IMG/VR virus record: IMGVR_UViG_3300042691_009229
Coordinates: 1-48,970 of that record
Length of the DNA: 48,970 bases
Strand: one strand, 5' to 3'
Source of the DNA: a virus
Both the position numbers and the translations under genes were made by a program. Shown piece after piece: positions 34,262-43,647 of this stretch (the stretch's first letter is position 1; every line of letters begins with the position of its first letter). The notes beneath the pieces were generated by a model. The model was not told where the DNA came from. It did no database searches and saw only the letters and a program-made list of their open reading frames with translations.

Positions 34262-37200
34262 ATGCCGTTACGTAAACGTGTAGGTTATTTTGGCTTACGT
34301 GATTTATCTTATTCAATAATAGATACTAGTGAAAATTCACCAAACTTTTTTCGGATAATTGAATTTCCTGAAAAGTTTAAAGCTGGTAAAAATCTTATTA
34401 AGATATCAGCAAATCGTGAATATTTAGTTGATGGTAGTGAAATACATATTGAAATACTAGATTATAATAATAACCCAGTTTATTACGAACCTATCCGTTA
34501 CGTAGAAAAAGATGGTACACGTGTAATTGCAGTTTATATCTACCCGGATACATCGCCAGGTGATTGTACTGTATTTTTAGCAGGAAGGGCTTCTCAAGAC
34601 CCCAGTACTGGTAATCTATATCGTTTTAGTAAAAATAGTAATGACGCTGATTATTTTCAAGTACCAAATGTTATTTGGTCGCGTAAATGTAATGTAGCAC
34701 CAAAGGCATCAAACGATATTGAAATAATATTCACACAACAACCTAGAGTTACTATAACAGAAATAGTACAGCCTTATTTGCAACCAGTTAATTTAACTAA
34801 TATATTTACTCAGGTAAGTAGTAGTGGTACTATATCATTAAGTACTCCATCTACATTAGCACGTACAGGGCTTACTGATATTGATAGTTCAGTTGCAGAA
34901 GGAGCAGGGTCTACTCGTACGCCGTCATTCGGTAGACAATTTTATAATAATAACACTGTACAGTCGCAATTAACTGATACATCTGCAGCAGTTACAGTAT
35001 CTCCGACACTGCAAACTTTAACTGGATACTCCACTGTAACAACTAGTCAGCCATTTTTCTCAGCAAGTATGGTTAACGGTACGTTAACTGTAAAAAATCC
35101 GATATTGACTATTAGTGGATTAACGGCTGGTGCTAATAATTTAGTATATCCAGCATCGCAGTTTAATGAAACAACTAATGATTATGGAGGTGCGACACGC
35201 GCATTGAGCGGTTCATATGATTTTGCAATCGTACAGGTACTTAATAATACATCAGCACGTGTATCACAAATTGGTGGATTTCTTAATGGTGAAGATACAT
35301 TAGGTCAATTTAATGTTAGTTTGTTGTCTGTTGGAACATCTGGTACATCAATTCGTGATTCGCGTGATTATACATTATATAACGTAAATAGTTTTAACGC
35401 GTCTTCAGATTTTACAGCTAGTTTTATAAAGCCTTCTGAAGTAATATACACCGAAAATTCTGCTAGCTTTGCTGATATTATATTATCAAATACAGAACCA
35501 GCAACCGGCGATGTATATCGTATTAAAACATTATTTAAACCTAGTGGTCAATTTGGTGATTTTATTGATTTAGGTGATACTATAGTAGAACAGACAGATA
35601 TATTAATTGATACAAGTTCTTTAGAAACTAATGTAACAGTTGGTTCATATTATGAAAATTTTGGAACAATAGAAAGTTTATCTGAAATAAACACATACTG
35701 GACAGCATCGGCATTGGGTACAATTAGTACATCTAATCCAATGACCATTGCATATGATATGGATACACTAGTCGGTGGAATAAAAATGACACCTACAACT
35801 ACTGCGTTTCAAGATAATGATGCGGTTATATTATCAATTAAACCACAATATAATCCAAGAGTATATAAAGATACGGAATATATTGTAGTATTTAATATAG
35901 CAAATACATCTAATATAACATCATTTTCATCGACAAATACTAATATACCTAATGCGCGTTTAGATGTTTATATATCCGGATCTGCGGTTACATCTCAAGA
36001 AGCATTTAAACGAGTCACTACCGGTGATGTACTACCAGTAAGTAATTTTAATTCGACGGTTATTAATAATTTTAAAGATAATGGAGTACTAGGTTCACGT
36101 ATTGGTACATATGAAACAACTAAAGTACCAGAAGCAAATGCTACAGTAACATTTAGATTTATTGCAACAGAAGATAAACCTATTGATTTAAAATTTGTAA
36201 CACGTCATGGTGCATTTATAATAAGTGATATTCAAGTTTTGGCTAATCAAGAGACTGGATTTTCACCTAATTATATACGTATTAATAAAAGAATACCGAC
36301 AGAGCATCTTAAAACGCCATTAACGTTTAAGTTTCAATATTTTGATTTTCGTGGACGTAAAGCTGATACTGAAACTATAGCTTATGGTGCGGTATTTGAT
36401 GGCGATAACACATATATAAATGGTACTAATAATCTATTAACAGGCTCTGTATATATAGGTAATGGTATTGGTACTGGTATTGAAATGGCCGGTGTAAATT
36501 CAGGTTTTATACGTTCGATAGGATATGAAGGATTTATATCAGCATCAGATCCAGCAAAAGGTGGCGCACCCGGATGGATGTTGTATTCAGGATCAGTACT
36601 ACCAAATTCGGGTGATAATTATTCAGGTGTAGGACTTGAACTAGTTGCTGGATCTGATAATTACTTTAAATACGGAACGTCAAATGGCGGCTCATTAGAA
36701 GTACGTACTAACAAATTCTTTTTAGGTAGTGCTAATCAATTTATTTCTGGGGCAAATGGTAATATAGAAATATCATCTAGTAATTTTCATTTAACTGCTC
36801 AAGGTAATGTAACAGCATCAAATGCATTATTTACTGGTGTGGCATTAGCAAATATAATACGCGATAAAACCGTAGTTATAACAGCCGCAAACTCTGCTAG
36901 TTATTTTGACCGTTATGATTATAGTAGTAATCTAGGCGACCAGTGGGCATATTGGTTACGATTAGATGGTAACAATGGCGGAGAGCAAGTACGACGTGTG
37001 ACAATTAATTGTGATTTATTGTATCCATTAGGAAAAATTGCATTTCCTAGTTTAGGTAATAGTTCTAGGATTGATATTATTATAGAAAATAACGTAGCCG
37101 GTAATGAAATTTTAGATATATTCAATGTTGAAAAAGGTACTATCACAAATCCAGCTAGAGTATCATTACCAGCAGGAGCCGTAATGCAACTTGCCTCTGT

Positions 37201-37780
37201 ATTTCCTGGTACATCACAAACAGATTGGAATTGTATTGGTGGTAGTATACAGCCATTCTCTGGATATACATATAAACGCGGTGTAATTGTAACAGGTTCG
37301 TTAGAAGTTACGGGTTCATTAATAATGAACAACAATAAGCAGTTTAATCATGGAGCTTTTAGTAATACATCTAGCATAACAAATCCAGGGGCTAATGTAT
37401 CGGCTTCATTTACATATACTACGGTAGATGTTGCTGACGGTATAACGTATACAAACAACTCTCGTATACAATTTCCGAATGATGGAGTATACAATATACA
37501 ATTTTCAGCTCAAATAGATAACATCAGCGGAGCAGATGATGTGTATATATGGTTAAAGAAAAACGGTCAGAATATTGCAAATACCGCAACACAAATAACT
37601 GCCGCAAATAATATAACAACTGTTGCAGCATGGAATTGGGTATATTCATTTTTAAACGCTGATTATGCGGAAATTGCATGGCAAACTAGCGCAGGAAATG
37701 CTATAATTGATGCATTCCCTGCCTTAGGGAACATACCAGCTATACCAAGTGTAATAGTAACCGTAACGCAAGTAGCGTAA
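34262..37780 (+). CDS. Tail fibre-like large structural protein
   Basis: A 1172-residue protein. The N-terminal ~130 residues ('RVGYFGLRDLSYSIIDTSEN', 'PVYYEPIRYVEKDGTRVIAV') are a beta-rich attachment-type region. A Thr/Ser/Asn-rich repetitive shaft follows. Around residues 815-865 it has 'GGSLEVRTNKFFLGSANQFI', 'SGANGNIEISSSNFHL', a pattern I recall from tail fibres of marine T4-like phages. The last ~130 residues ('IQFPNDGVYNIQFSAQIDNI', 'DDVYIWLKKNGQNI', 'WQTSAGNAIIDA') resemble a C1q/TNF-like jelly-roll head, a likely receptor-binding tip. It is preceded by a late motif. Confidence 0.75.
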   Translation: MPLRKRVGYFGLRDLSYSIIDTSENSPNFFRIIEFPEKFKAGKNLIKISANREYLVDGSEIHIEILDYNNNPVYYEPIRYVEKDGTRVIAVYIYPDTSPGDCTVFLAGRASQDPSTGNLYRFSKNSNDADYFQVPNVIWSRKCNVAPKASNDIEIIFTQQPRVTITEIVQPYLQPVNLTNIFTQVSSSGTISLSTPSTLARTGLTDIDSSVAEGAGSTRTPSFGRQFYNNNTVQSQLTDTSAAVTVSPTLQTLTGYSTVTTSQPFFSASMVNGTLTVKNPILTISGLTAGANNLVYPASQFNETTNDYGGATRALSGSYDFAIVQVLNNTSARVSQIGGFLNGEDTLGQFNVSLLSVGTSGTSIRDSRDYTLYNVNSFNASSDFTASFIKPSEVIYTENSASFADIILSNTEPATGDVYRIKTLFKPSGQFGDFIDLGDTIVEQTDILIDTSSLETNVTVGSYYENFGTIESLSEINTYWTASALGTISTSNPMTIAYDMDTLVGGIKMTPTTTAFQDNDAVILSIKPQYNPRVYKDTEYIVVFNIANTSNITSFSSTNTNIPNARLDVYISGSAVTSQEAFKRVTTGDVLPVSNFNSTVINNFKDNGVLGSRIGTYETTKVPEANATVTFRFIATEDKPIDLKFVTRHGAFIISDIQVLANQETGFSPNYIRINKRIPTEHLKTPLTFKFQYFDFRGRKADTETIAYGAVFDGDNTYINGTNNLLTGSVYIGNGIGTGIEMAGVNSGFIRSIGYEGFISASDPAKGGAPGWMLYSGSVLPNSGDNYSGVGLELVAGSDNYFKYGTSNGGSLEVRTNKFFLGSANQFISGANGNIEISSSNFHLTAQGNVTASNALFTGVALANIIRDKTVVITAANSASYFDRYDYSSNLGDQWAYWLRLDGNNGGEQVRRVTINCDLLYPLGKIAFPSLGNSSRIDIIIENNVAGNEILDIFNVEKGTITNPARVSLPAGAVMQLASVFPGTSQTDWNCIGGSIQPFSGYTYKRGVIVTGSLEVTGSLIMNNNKQFNHGAFSNTSSITNPGANVSASFTYTTVDVADGITYTNNSRIQFPNDGVYNIQFSAQIDNISGADDVYIWLKKNGQNIANTATQITAANNITTVAAWNWVYSFLNADYAEIAWQTSAGNAIIDAFPALGNIPAIPSVIVTVTQVA

Positions 37781-37789
37781 TATTTATTC
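37781..37789 (+). promoter_or_regulatory. Putative late promoter motif TATTTATTC
   Basis: TATTTATTC (last base differs from the consensus) directly after the tail fibre stop, with 12 nt to the ATG at 37802 and AAAAGGA in the spacer. Confidence 0.5.
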
Positions 37790-37801
37790 AAAAGGATATC
37801 A

Positions 37802-39463
37802 ATGAATTTAGGTGAATGGCTAGTAGAACAAATCATAACTGAAGATACTAATATTAAACAAATCATAGCTGTATACCCAGGACGTTTTCAACCATTTGGT
37901 CGTCATCATGCAGAAGCATTTCGCTGGTTACAAAAACAATTCGGCGCTAACAATGCATTTGTAGTTACTAGTGATAAAGTGGAAAAACCTAAATCGCCAT
38001 TTTCATTTGCTGATAAAAAACTTATAATCGGTCAGTATGGTATTAAAAATGTAATACAAGTTAAGAATCCATATAAAGCCGAAGAGTTATTATCACAATA
38101 CGATCCAGCCACTACTGCGGTAGTATTTATGGTTGGTGATAAGGATATGCAAGAAGATCCTAGATTCCGTATTGGTAAACTTAAGTCTGGTAAAGATTCT
38201 TATTTCCAAGATTATAAAACACATAAAAACAATATGGTCGGATATGACCAACATGGATACTTAATTGTAGCACCTCATGTATCATTAAACATTCCAGGAT
38301 ATGGAGAAATGTCAGGAACGGCATTAAGAGCTGCATTAAAAAACGGTACACCAGAAACATTTAAAAAAATATTAGGATGGGATGATATGAAGTTAGTTGA
38401 TTTAGTAAAAGATCGTTTATCAGAAGGACTGATAACAGAAGGTGGTGCTGGTGGACACATGGCACATCCATTTGATATTGATTGGGTAAAGACTGGAAAG
38501 GATCTAGTTAAAGTATTTGTACAGTCAGCTGAATACCTAAAGAAAGGACCAGCCTCTGTTAAAATTGATGGCGTAAATGCTAGTATTCGTTTAGTAGATG
38601 TCGATGGTAAAAAAGTGTTTGTAATGGACCGCGGTTCTAATAAACCATTAGATGTTAAAGGTATTACAAAAGCTGATTTAGAAGATCGTTTTGGTGTGGG
38701 CCATGGTATGATTATTATTGGTGGAAAAGTATTAGATATATTTAATGACGCATTACCAGATATTACGCCAATGCTTAAGAAATTAGGAATGTGGGACAAT
38801 CCAAATATTTTGTTTAATATTGAATATGTAGCTGGTAGTACTAATGTATTATCATATAATAAAAACTTCTTAGCTATACACGGATTGCTAGAAATTGAAC
38901 AAGTAACTCCAAAGCGTAGAGCTACTAAAGAGATTTCATATAATAAAAAAGCATTGCAAGACTTATTAAATGCTTTAGCTCCGACTGCTAATGAAAATGG
39001 ATATGAGGTATTAGGATCAGTTCCTACTACATTAGATTCAGATCCGGACTTTCAAGGCGAATTAGCAAAGAAATATACTGTTATTGTTAATGGTAAAAAA
39101 GTATCAAAGACATTGAGCCAATGGTTAGCTACTGCTACTAATCAAAAAGAAACTATGATTAAATTAGCAGATGGTAAAACGGTAGGTGCTCAAAGTAAAC
39201 AAATATTAATGGCAATTGCAGATAAAAAGGATGTAGCCGAGTTAGTAGCAGATCCTGCAGATCAACAAAAAGCAATTGACGGATTTGTTATGTATTTAGC
39301 TACTATGGAACTAGGAAATGCAGTACTAGAAGCATTAAGTTCTCCACTAGGTCCAGTACGTGAACATGAAGGTATTGTAATACGTGATCCTAAAATATAC
39401 AGTAAACCATTTAAGATTACTGGTAGATTCATAGTTAAAGGATTAGAATCATCTTTTAGATAA
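37802..39463 (+). CDS. Nucleotidyltransferase fused to a ligase-fold domain
   Basis: A 553-residue two-domain protein. Residues ~20-195 are a cytidylyltransferase/NMNAT-type fold: 'YPGRFQPFGRHHAEAF' (25-40, the HxGH region in altered form, G-R-H-H) and 'MSGTALRAALKNG' (170-182, the ISxTxxR-like motif). Residues ~225-550 carry motifs of covalent nucleotidyltransferases (DNA/RNA ligases, capping enzymes): motif I 'KIDG' with Lys254, 'NIEYVAG' (339-345), motif IV 'HEGIVIR' (522-528) and motif V-like 'GRFIVKG' (541-547). The first residues (EWLVEQIITEDT) resemble a capsid-targeting peptide, and L-S-E-G and I-T-E-G sites (207-214) lie between the domains. Its substrate is unknown; NAD or RNA metabolism is plausible. 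Confidence 0.7.
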   Translation: MNLGEWLVEQIITEDTNIKQIIAVYPGRFQPFGRHHAEAFRWLQKQFGANNAFVVTSDKVEKPKSPFSFADKKLIIGQYGIKNVIQVKNPYKAEELLSQYDPATTAVVFMVGDKDMQEDPRFRIGKLKSGKDSYFQDYKTHKNNMVGYDQHGYLIVAPHVSLNIPGYGEMSGTALRAALKNGTPETFKKILGWDDMKLVDLVKDRLSEGLITEGGAGGHMAHPFDIDWVKTGKDLVKVFVQSAEYLKKGPASVKIDGVNASIRLVDVDGKKVFVMDRGSNKPLDVKGITKADLEDRFGVGHGMIIIGGKVLDIFNDALPDITPMLKKLGMWDNPNILFNIEYVAGSTNVLSYNKNFLAIHGLLEIEQVTPKRRATKEISYNKKALQDLLNALAPTANENGYEVLGSVPTTLDSDPDFQGELAKKYTVIVNGKKVSKTLSQWLATATNQKETMIKLADGKTVGAQSKQILMAIADKKDVAELVADPADQQKAIDGFVMYLATMELGNAVLEALSSPLGPVREHEGIVIRDPKIYSKPFKITGRFIVKGLESSFR

Positions 39464-39472
39464 TATTTATAC
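39464..39472 (+). promoter_or_regulatory. Putative late promoter motif TATTTATAC
   Basis: TATTTATAC right after the previous stop, with 17 nt to the ATG at 39490; the spacer contains AAAAGGA. The last base departs from the consensus. Confidence 0.5.
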
Positions 39473-39489
39473 AATATAAAAGGAACAAT

Positions 39490-40032
39490 ATGACAGAAAA
39501 ACAATTACGTGAAGCAATTCGTAAGGAAATACGTAGCCAAATAAGTGAAGCGGATACTGATTTTTTAAACAAAATTGGTAGCAACTTAAGATCTAAATTA
39601 GGATCTGCAAAAACTCAGTTAAACGTTGGTTTAGGTAAAATTGACCCAAAACGTATTGCTAGTATGACACCGGAACAAAAGGCTGAATTAACTGCACAAT
39701 TAACACAGCAGTTAGGATTAACGGCAAAAGATTTTAATACTATCAAACAACGTATTGCTCGTAAATTAGGAGCGGCTGAAAAGTTAACAACAACTGAGAG
39801 TATAATTAATGAGTTAGATATGGATACACCAGAATCTAAAGTATCTTCTGGATTATCACAACGATCAGATCGAGTTAAAGAAACTGCTGCGTTTAAGCAG
39901 ATGGTAAAGATGTTAGAAAATAAGCCAGCTACGGAACAAGCTAATTTTGTATTAGAATTATTACAAGGTTTACCATTAGATGAAGCAGCTAAACGTATGT
40001 TACGCATGCGTATTAAAACCGAGTTAAAATAA
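39490..40032 (+). CDS. Probable internal virion protein with capsid-targeting-like N-terminus
   Basis: A 180-residue helical protein. The N-terminus (MTEKQLREAIRKEIRSQISE, then AD) is a textbook amphipathic helix ending in I-S-E-A, resembling T4 capsid-targeting peptides; a second candidate I-N-E-L lies near residue 109. The rest is Lys/Gln/Ala-rich helix with no enzyme motif. It follows the nucleotidyltransferase/ligase gene and could be packaged with it. The T4 resemblance is general (peptide plus cleavage site), not a sequence match. Confidence 0.68.
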   Translation: MTEKQLREAIRKEIRSQISEADTDFLNKIGSNLRSKLGSAKTQLNVGLGKIDPKRIASMTPEQKAELTAQLTQQLGLTAKDFNTIKQRIARKLGAAEKLTTTESIINELDMDTPESKVSSGLSQRSDRVKETAAFKQMVKMLENKPATEQANFVLELLQGLPLDEAAKRMLRMRIKTELK

Positions 40033-40033
40033 T

Positions 40034-40636
40034 ATGTCAAATAAGTTACAAAACACAAAAGCTTTAAAAGAGCTATTATCTGGCCAACACAAAAGTCAAA
40101 CCAGAACTAGTTACGGTTACACTAGTACATCAACTGAAAAACATAATGTAGGTGATGTATGGACAGAAACAGATCCTAAAACAGGAACTGTATGGAGATT
40201 TGAACAGAAGGATGGATATCGTACAAAAACTGTTGATAATAGTATTTTAGATACAATACGTAAATCATTAGCAGTTCCAGATAAATGTCCTTGTTGTAAT
40301 GGTAATATGCGAGATCATGAAAAGCAGTTACATTTCAAAATGTATTTCATGCATAAAAAATGCTTTTCATGTGTATTAAAGGAAGAACATGCTATTCGAT
40401 TACAAGGTACGGAGGCATGGGAACAGTATAGTAAACAGCGTATGTTAGCAAATGCAGAAGCATGGTTTACTGATGCAGATAAAGAAGTGGCATTATTACG
40501 TGAAGCGGTTAAATTACAATTTGCACAAAATGCGGACGGTCGTATGGAAGAATGGGACCAATCAGCATTTTTAGAAAAATTTGATAGTGATTATATCAAA
40601 CTTAAAGAACAAATATTAAACGACCTTAAAGGATAA
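40034..40636 (+). CDS. Unrecognised protein with zinc-finger-like cysteines
   Basis: A 200-residue protein. Cys85-x-Cys87-Cys88 (KCPCCNGNM) and His107/Cys110/Cys113 (MHKKCFSC) could bind zinc. The N-terminal third is Thr/Ser/Lys-rich ('SYGYTSTSTEKHNVGDVWTE'), the C-terminal half helical and acidic. It sits two bases after the upstream gene and one base before the next, so it is translated as part of the same unit. No function assigned. Confidence 0.65.
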   Translation: MSNKLQNTKALKELLSGQHKSQTRTSYGYTSTSTEKHNVGDVWTETDPKTGTVWRFEQKDGYRTKTVDNSILDTIRKSLAVPDKCPCCNGNMRDHEKQLHFKMYFMHKKCFSCVLKEEHAIRLQGTEAWEQYSKQRMLANAEAWFTDADKEVALLREAVKLQFAQNADGRMEEWDQSAFLEKFDSDYIKLKEQILNDLKG

Positions 40637-40637
40637 G

Positions 40638-42020
40638 ATGGCAAAAGGACGATCAATTAGTAAAATATCTAAAGAGCTTGAGACATTAGTCGATAAAATG
40701 AAAAAGAAGGCCAAAGAGTTTGCAGAAGCCGATGGTGCTAAGAAGCAAAAAATTACCAACGAGTTAAAGAAAATGACATTTGATAAAAAAATGTTAGAAA
40801 AAGAACTTGAATCATCTGTTGCTGAATTAGATAAAAATGCTCAATTACAAGTTGATGAACGTGTTATATTATCCAATGCCATTAAAAAAATAGTCGAGCA
40901 AGAAATTAAGTTTTTTTTTCCTAATAGATACACCCGACGTAAACTACAAAAACTGACAGAATCTACAGTAGTGTTAGAAAGTCAGGCTAAGCGAGTAGCA
41001 AAATCATTAAAACGCGGTATGTCTGAATCCCAATGGACCAACTTAGTAAATTTTGTACAGCCTGTAATGGGTGTTAATGAAGTTGGCGCTGTATCAGATG
41101 ATGTTGTAGCTAAGGCAATTGCTCAAATTGCTAAAGAAGCAACAAAAGGAAAAGTAACTGTTGATCCAAATAAAATTAATGTAGATGCATTAGAGGATCC
41201 CAAGTCAATAGATTCAAAAGATGATGTTATTGATGAAGGATTACTTATGGAGATGGGGCCATTAGAAACTGGATTATTAGCTGCTCCTACCTTACTAAAA
41301 TTTTTAGGAAATATAGTCGATTGGATTGGCGGATTAACTTTTGGTGATGAAAAATCTAGATCTATACGTCGTATTATAGGTCGTATGTACGAGTATGCTA
41401 AGAAAAACAAAGAAATACCGTCAAAAGCTGACATGGTAAAGCAACTAGGTGGTACAGTTAAAGGTATGTTACAAGGTGTATCATTTGAAGCAGATAAAAA
41501 GTATATTGATGATGCATATGCATATCTTGGTCAAACGATAGAAAAAAGTCATAAGTCAGATGATCATGCAGTAAGTTTTGATAGTAGTGGAGCATCAGCA
41601 CAACCAGTCGATGAACACATGTTACATGTTATACATGATGCATCCGCAGATACAAAATTAGGTAAATGGCTTAAAAATACGGCTCATGAAATGCATGATG
41701 CATATTTAATACCATTAAGGGCAGTTATTTCAGGCGTAATGTTATTAGGAGATCCGAGTAATTTTTTACGTGTAAAGAAAGTATGGGAGACTTCTAAACG
41801 TGTAGCAGATGTAATCTATACTATAGGTATGTTTTTTATTGCTATTGATGGTGGAATGCATGCAATTGACCAAGTAGTTGAGGCATTACCAGAAATCAAA
41901 GCTACTGCATCAGCGGCTGGTCAATCCGGAACTATATTTACAGCAGTAGCCGATTCTATTAAAGCTGGTGATATGTCAGTAGCTATATTGAAAGGTGTAT
42001 TGGAAAAGGCATTAGCATAA
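40638..42020 (+). CDS. Unrecognised large protein with hydrophobic helices
   Basis: A 460-residue protein. The first ~70 residues are a Lys/Glu-rich coiled coil (KISKELETLVDKMKKKAKEF). Hydrophobic stretches lie at about residues 207-236 ('METGLLAAPTLL'-like region) and 395-420 ('VIYTIGMFFIAIDGGMHAID'), which might cross a membrane. Candidate prohead-protease sites (V-I-D-E-G, L-M-E-M near residues 196-206) separate the coiled coil from the hydrophobic part. A nine-T run at 40911-40919 lies in the coding frame. It could be an internal or ejection protein beside the terminase; this is inference. Confidence 0.6.
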   Translation: MAKGRSISKISKELETLVDKMKKKAKEFAEADGAKKQKITNELKKMTFDKKMLEKELESSVAELDKNAQLQVDERVILSNAIKKIVEQEIKFFFPNRYTRRKLQKLTESTVVLESQAKRVAKSLKRGMSESQWTNLVNFVQPVMGVNEVGAVSDDVVAKAIAQIAKEATKGKVTVDPNKINVDALEDPKSIDSKDDVIDEGLLMEMGPLETGLLAAPTLLKFLGNIVDWIGGLTFGDEKSRSIRRIIGRMYEYAKKNKEIPSKADMVKQLGGTVKGMLQGVSFEADKKYIDDAYAYLGQTIEKSHKSDDHAVSFDSSGASAQPVDEHMLHVIHDASADTKLGKWLKNTAHEMHDAYLIPLRAVISGVMLLGDPSNFLRVKKVWETSKRVADVIYTIGMFFIAIDGGMHAIDQVVEALPEIKATASAAGQSGTIFTAVADSIKAGDMSVAILKGVLEKALA

Positions 42021-42041
42021 TAATAAATTAACTAGAGTTAC

Positions 42042-43625
42042 ATGGCACAGAAAAGTTTACGTGAAATAATTTCAGAAGAATACAAACGTTGTGCAGTGGA
42101 TCCTATCCATTTCATGCGCAAGTATTGTATTATTCAACATCCCACAAAAGGTAAAATGTATTTTAACCTTTATCCATTTCAGGAAGAGGTATTAACATCC
42201 TTACAACATAACCGATATAGTGTAATACTTAAATCGCGTCAGTTAGGTATATCAACAGTAACTGCTGGTTATGTGTTATGGGCAATGCTGTTTAAATCAG
42301 ATTATAATGTATTAGTTATTGCAACTACTCAAGACGTTGCTAAAAACTTGGTTACAAAGATACGTGTAATGCACGAAAATCTTCCTAGTTGGTTAAAGGG
42401 TACGTCTATTGAAGATAACAAATTATCCTTACGCTTTAAGAACGGTTCTCAAGTTAAAGCTGTATCAAGTACTGGTACTGCCGGTCGTTCTGAAGCATTA
42501 TCTCTTTTAGTAATTGATGAGGCAGCGTTTATTAGAAACATTGATGAAATATGGACATCGGCTCAACAAACACTTGCGACAGGTGGTGGATGTATTTCTT
42601 TATCTACTCCTAATGGTACTGGTAATTGGTTTCATAAAATTTGGTCAGATGCGGAAGCGGGTGGTCAATTTCATCCGATAAAACTGCATTGGACAGTACA
42701 TCCAGATCGTGATGACAAATGGAGAGTTCAACAGACAGAGTTGTTAGGAGAAAAACAAGCAGCCCAAGAATGTGATTGTGACTTTATATCATCAGGACAT
42801 ACTGTTATTGACGGTCCTATTCTGCAATGGTATGAACAAACATATATTAAAGAGCCAATAGAAAAACGTGGATTTGATAGTAATTATTGGGTATGGGAAT
42901 ATCCAGAATACGGTACTAACAAAAGCTATGCAGTTGTAGCTGACGTTGCCCGAGGCGATGGAGCAGACTATTCAGCTTTCCATGTTATAGAAATCAATTC
43001 AATGACTCAAGTAGCTGAATATCGTGGTAAGATAGGAACAACTGATTACGGTAATATGCTTGTATCTGTAGCAACTGAATATGATAATGCCTTACTAGTA
43101 ATTGAAAATGCTAATATAGGATGGGCAGTACTACAAGTAGCGATAGATCGTAATTACAATAACTTATATTATTCATATCGTTCAGATGCATATGTAGATG
43201 AAAATGTACATTTAGCAAAAGGATATGATTTGAAAAGTAAGTCAGATAAAGTTCCTGGCTTTTCAATGAATTCAAAAACTCGTCCACTTGTAATATCTAA
43301 ACTAGAAACATATTTTCGTGAAAAAAGTCCAGTAGTACGTAGTAAACGATTAATAGATGAACTGTTAGTATTTATATGGACTGGTCAACGTGCAGAAGCA
43401 CAAAGAGGTTATAATGATGACTTGGTAATGTCCTTTGGTACCGCTTTATGGGTACGTGATACAGCACTTCGTCTACATCAACAAGGTATAGATTTATCTA
43501 GAAAAACGTTAGGTCATTTTGGCAAGACTACCCCGGGTGTATATAGTAGTAATAATACTGCTGCTAATAATAGTTGGTCATGGGGTACAGCTAATGGAAA
43601 CGAGAGCCTTACCTGGCTTATCTAA
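42042..43625 (+). CDS. gp17: Terminase large subunit gp17
   Basis: A 527-residue packaging motor. The ATPase domain has Walker A 'KSRQLGIST' (64-72), Walker B 'LLVIDEAAF' (155-163) and the coupling region 'SLSTPNGTGNWFHKIW' (187-201). The nuclease domain starts near residue 295 with 'AVVADVARGDGADYSAFHVI' (Asp301, Asp306/Asp309) and continues to 'YNDDLVMSFGTALWV'. It cuts concatemeric DNA and pumps it into the prohead. The small subunit is not seen in this window. The start follows an A-rich leader without a late motif. Confidence 0.93.
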   Translation: MAQKSLREIISEEYKRCAVDPIHFMRKYCIIQHPTKGKMYFNLYPFQEEVLTSLQHNRYSVILKSRQLGISTVTAGYVLWAMLFKSDYNVLVIATTQDVAKNLVTKIRVMHENLPSWLKGTSIEDNKLSLRFKNGSQVKAVSSTGTAGRSEALSLLVIDEAAFIRNIDEIWTSAQQTLATGGGCISLSTPNGTGNWFHKIWSDAEAGGQFHPIKLHWTVHPDRDDKWRVQQTELLGEKQAAQECDCDFISSGHTVIDGPILQWYEQTYIKEPIEKRGFDSNYWVWEYPEYGTNKSYAVVADVARGDGADYSAFHVIEINSMTQVAEYRGKIGTTDYGNMLVSVATEYDNALLVIENANIGWAVLQVAIDRNYNNLYYSYRSDAYVDENVHLAKGYDLKSKSDKVPGFSMNSKTRPLVISKLETYFREKSPVVRSKRLIDELLVFIWTGQRAEAQRGYNDDLVMSFGTALWVRDTALRLHQQGIDLSRKTLGHFGKTTPGVYSSNNTAANNSWSWGTANGNESLTWLI

Positions 43626-43634
43626 TATTTATTA
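43626..43634 (+). promoter_or_regulatory. Putative late promoter motif TATTTATTA
   Basis: Exact TATTTATTA immediately after the terminase stop, with 13 nt to the portal ATG at 43648. Confidence 0.6.
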
Positions 43635-43647
43635 ATAAATAGAACTT

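Noticed and set aside
38275-38799. A 174-codon open frame on the minus strand
   Set aside because: It is fully inside the nucleotidyltransferase/ligase gene, whose motifs are on the + strand.
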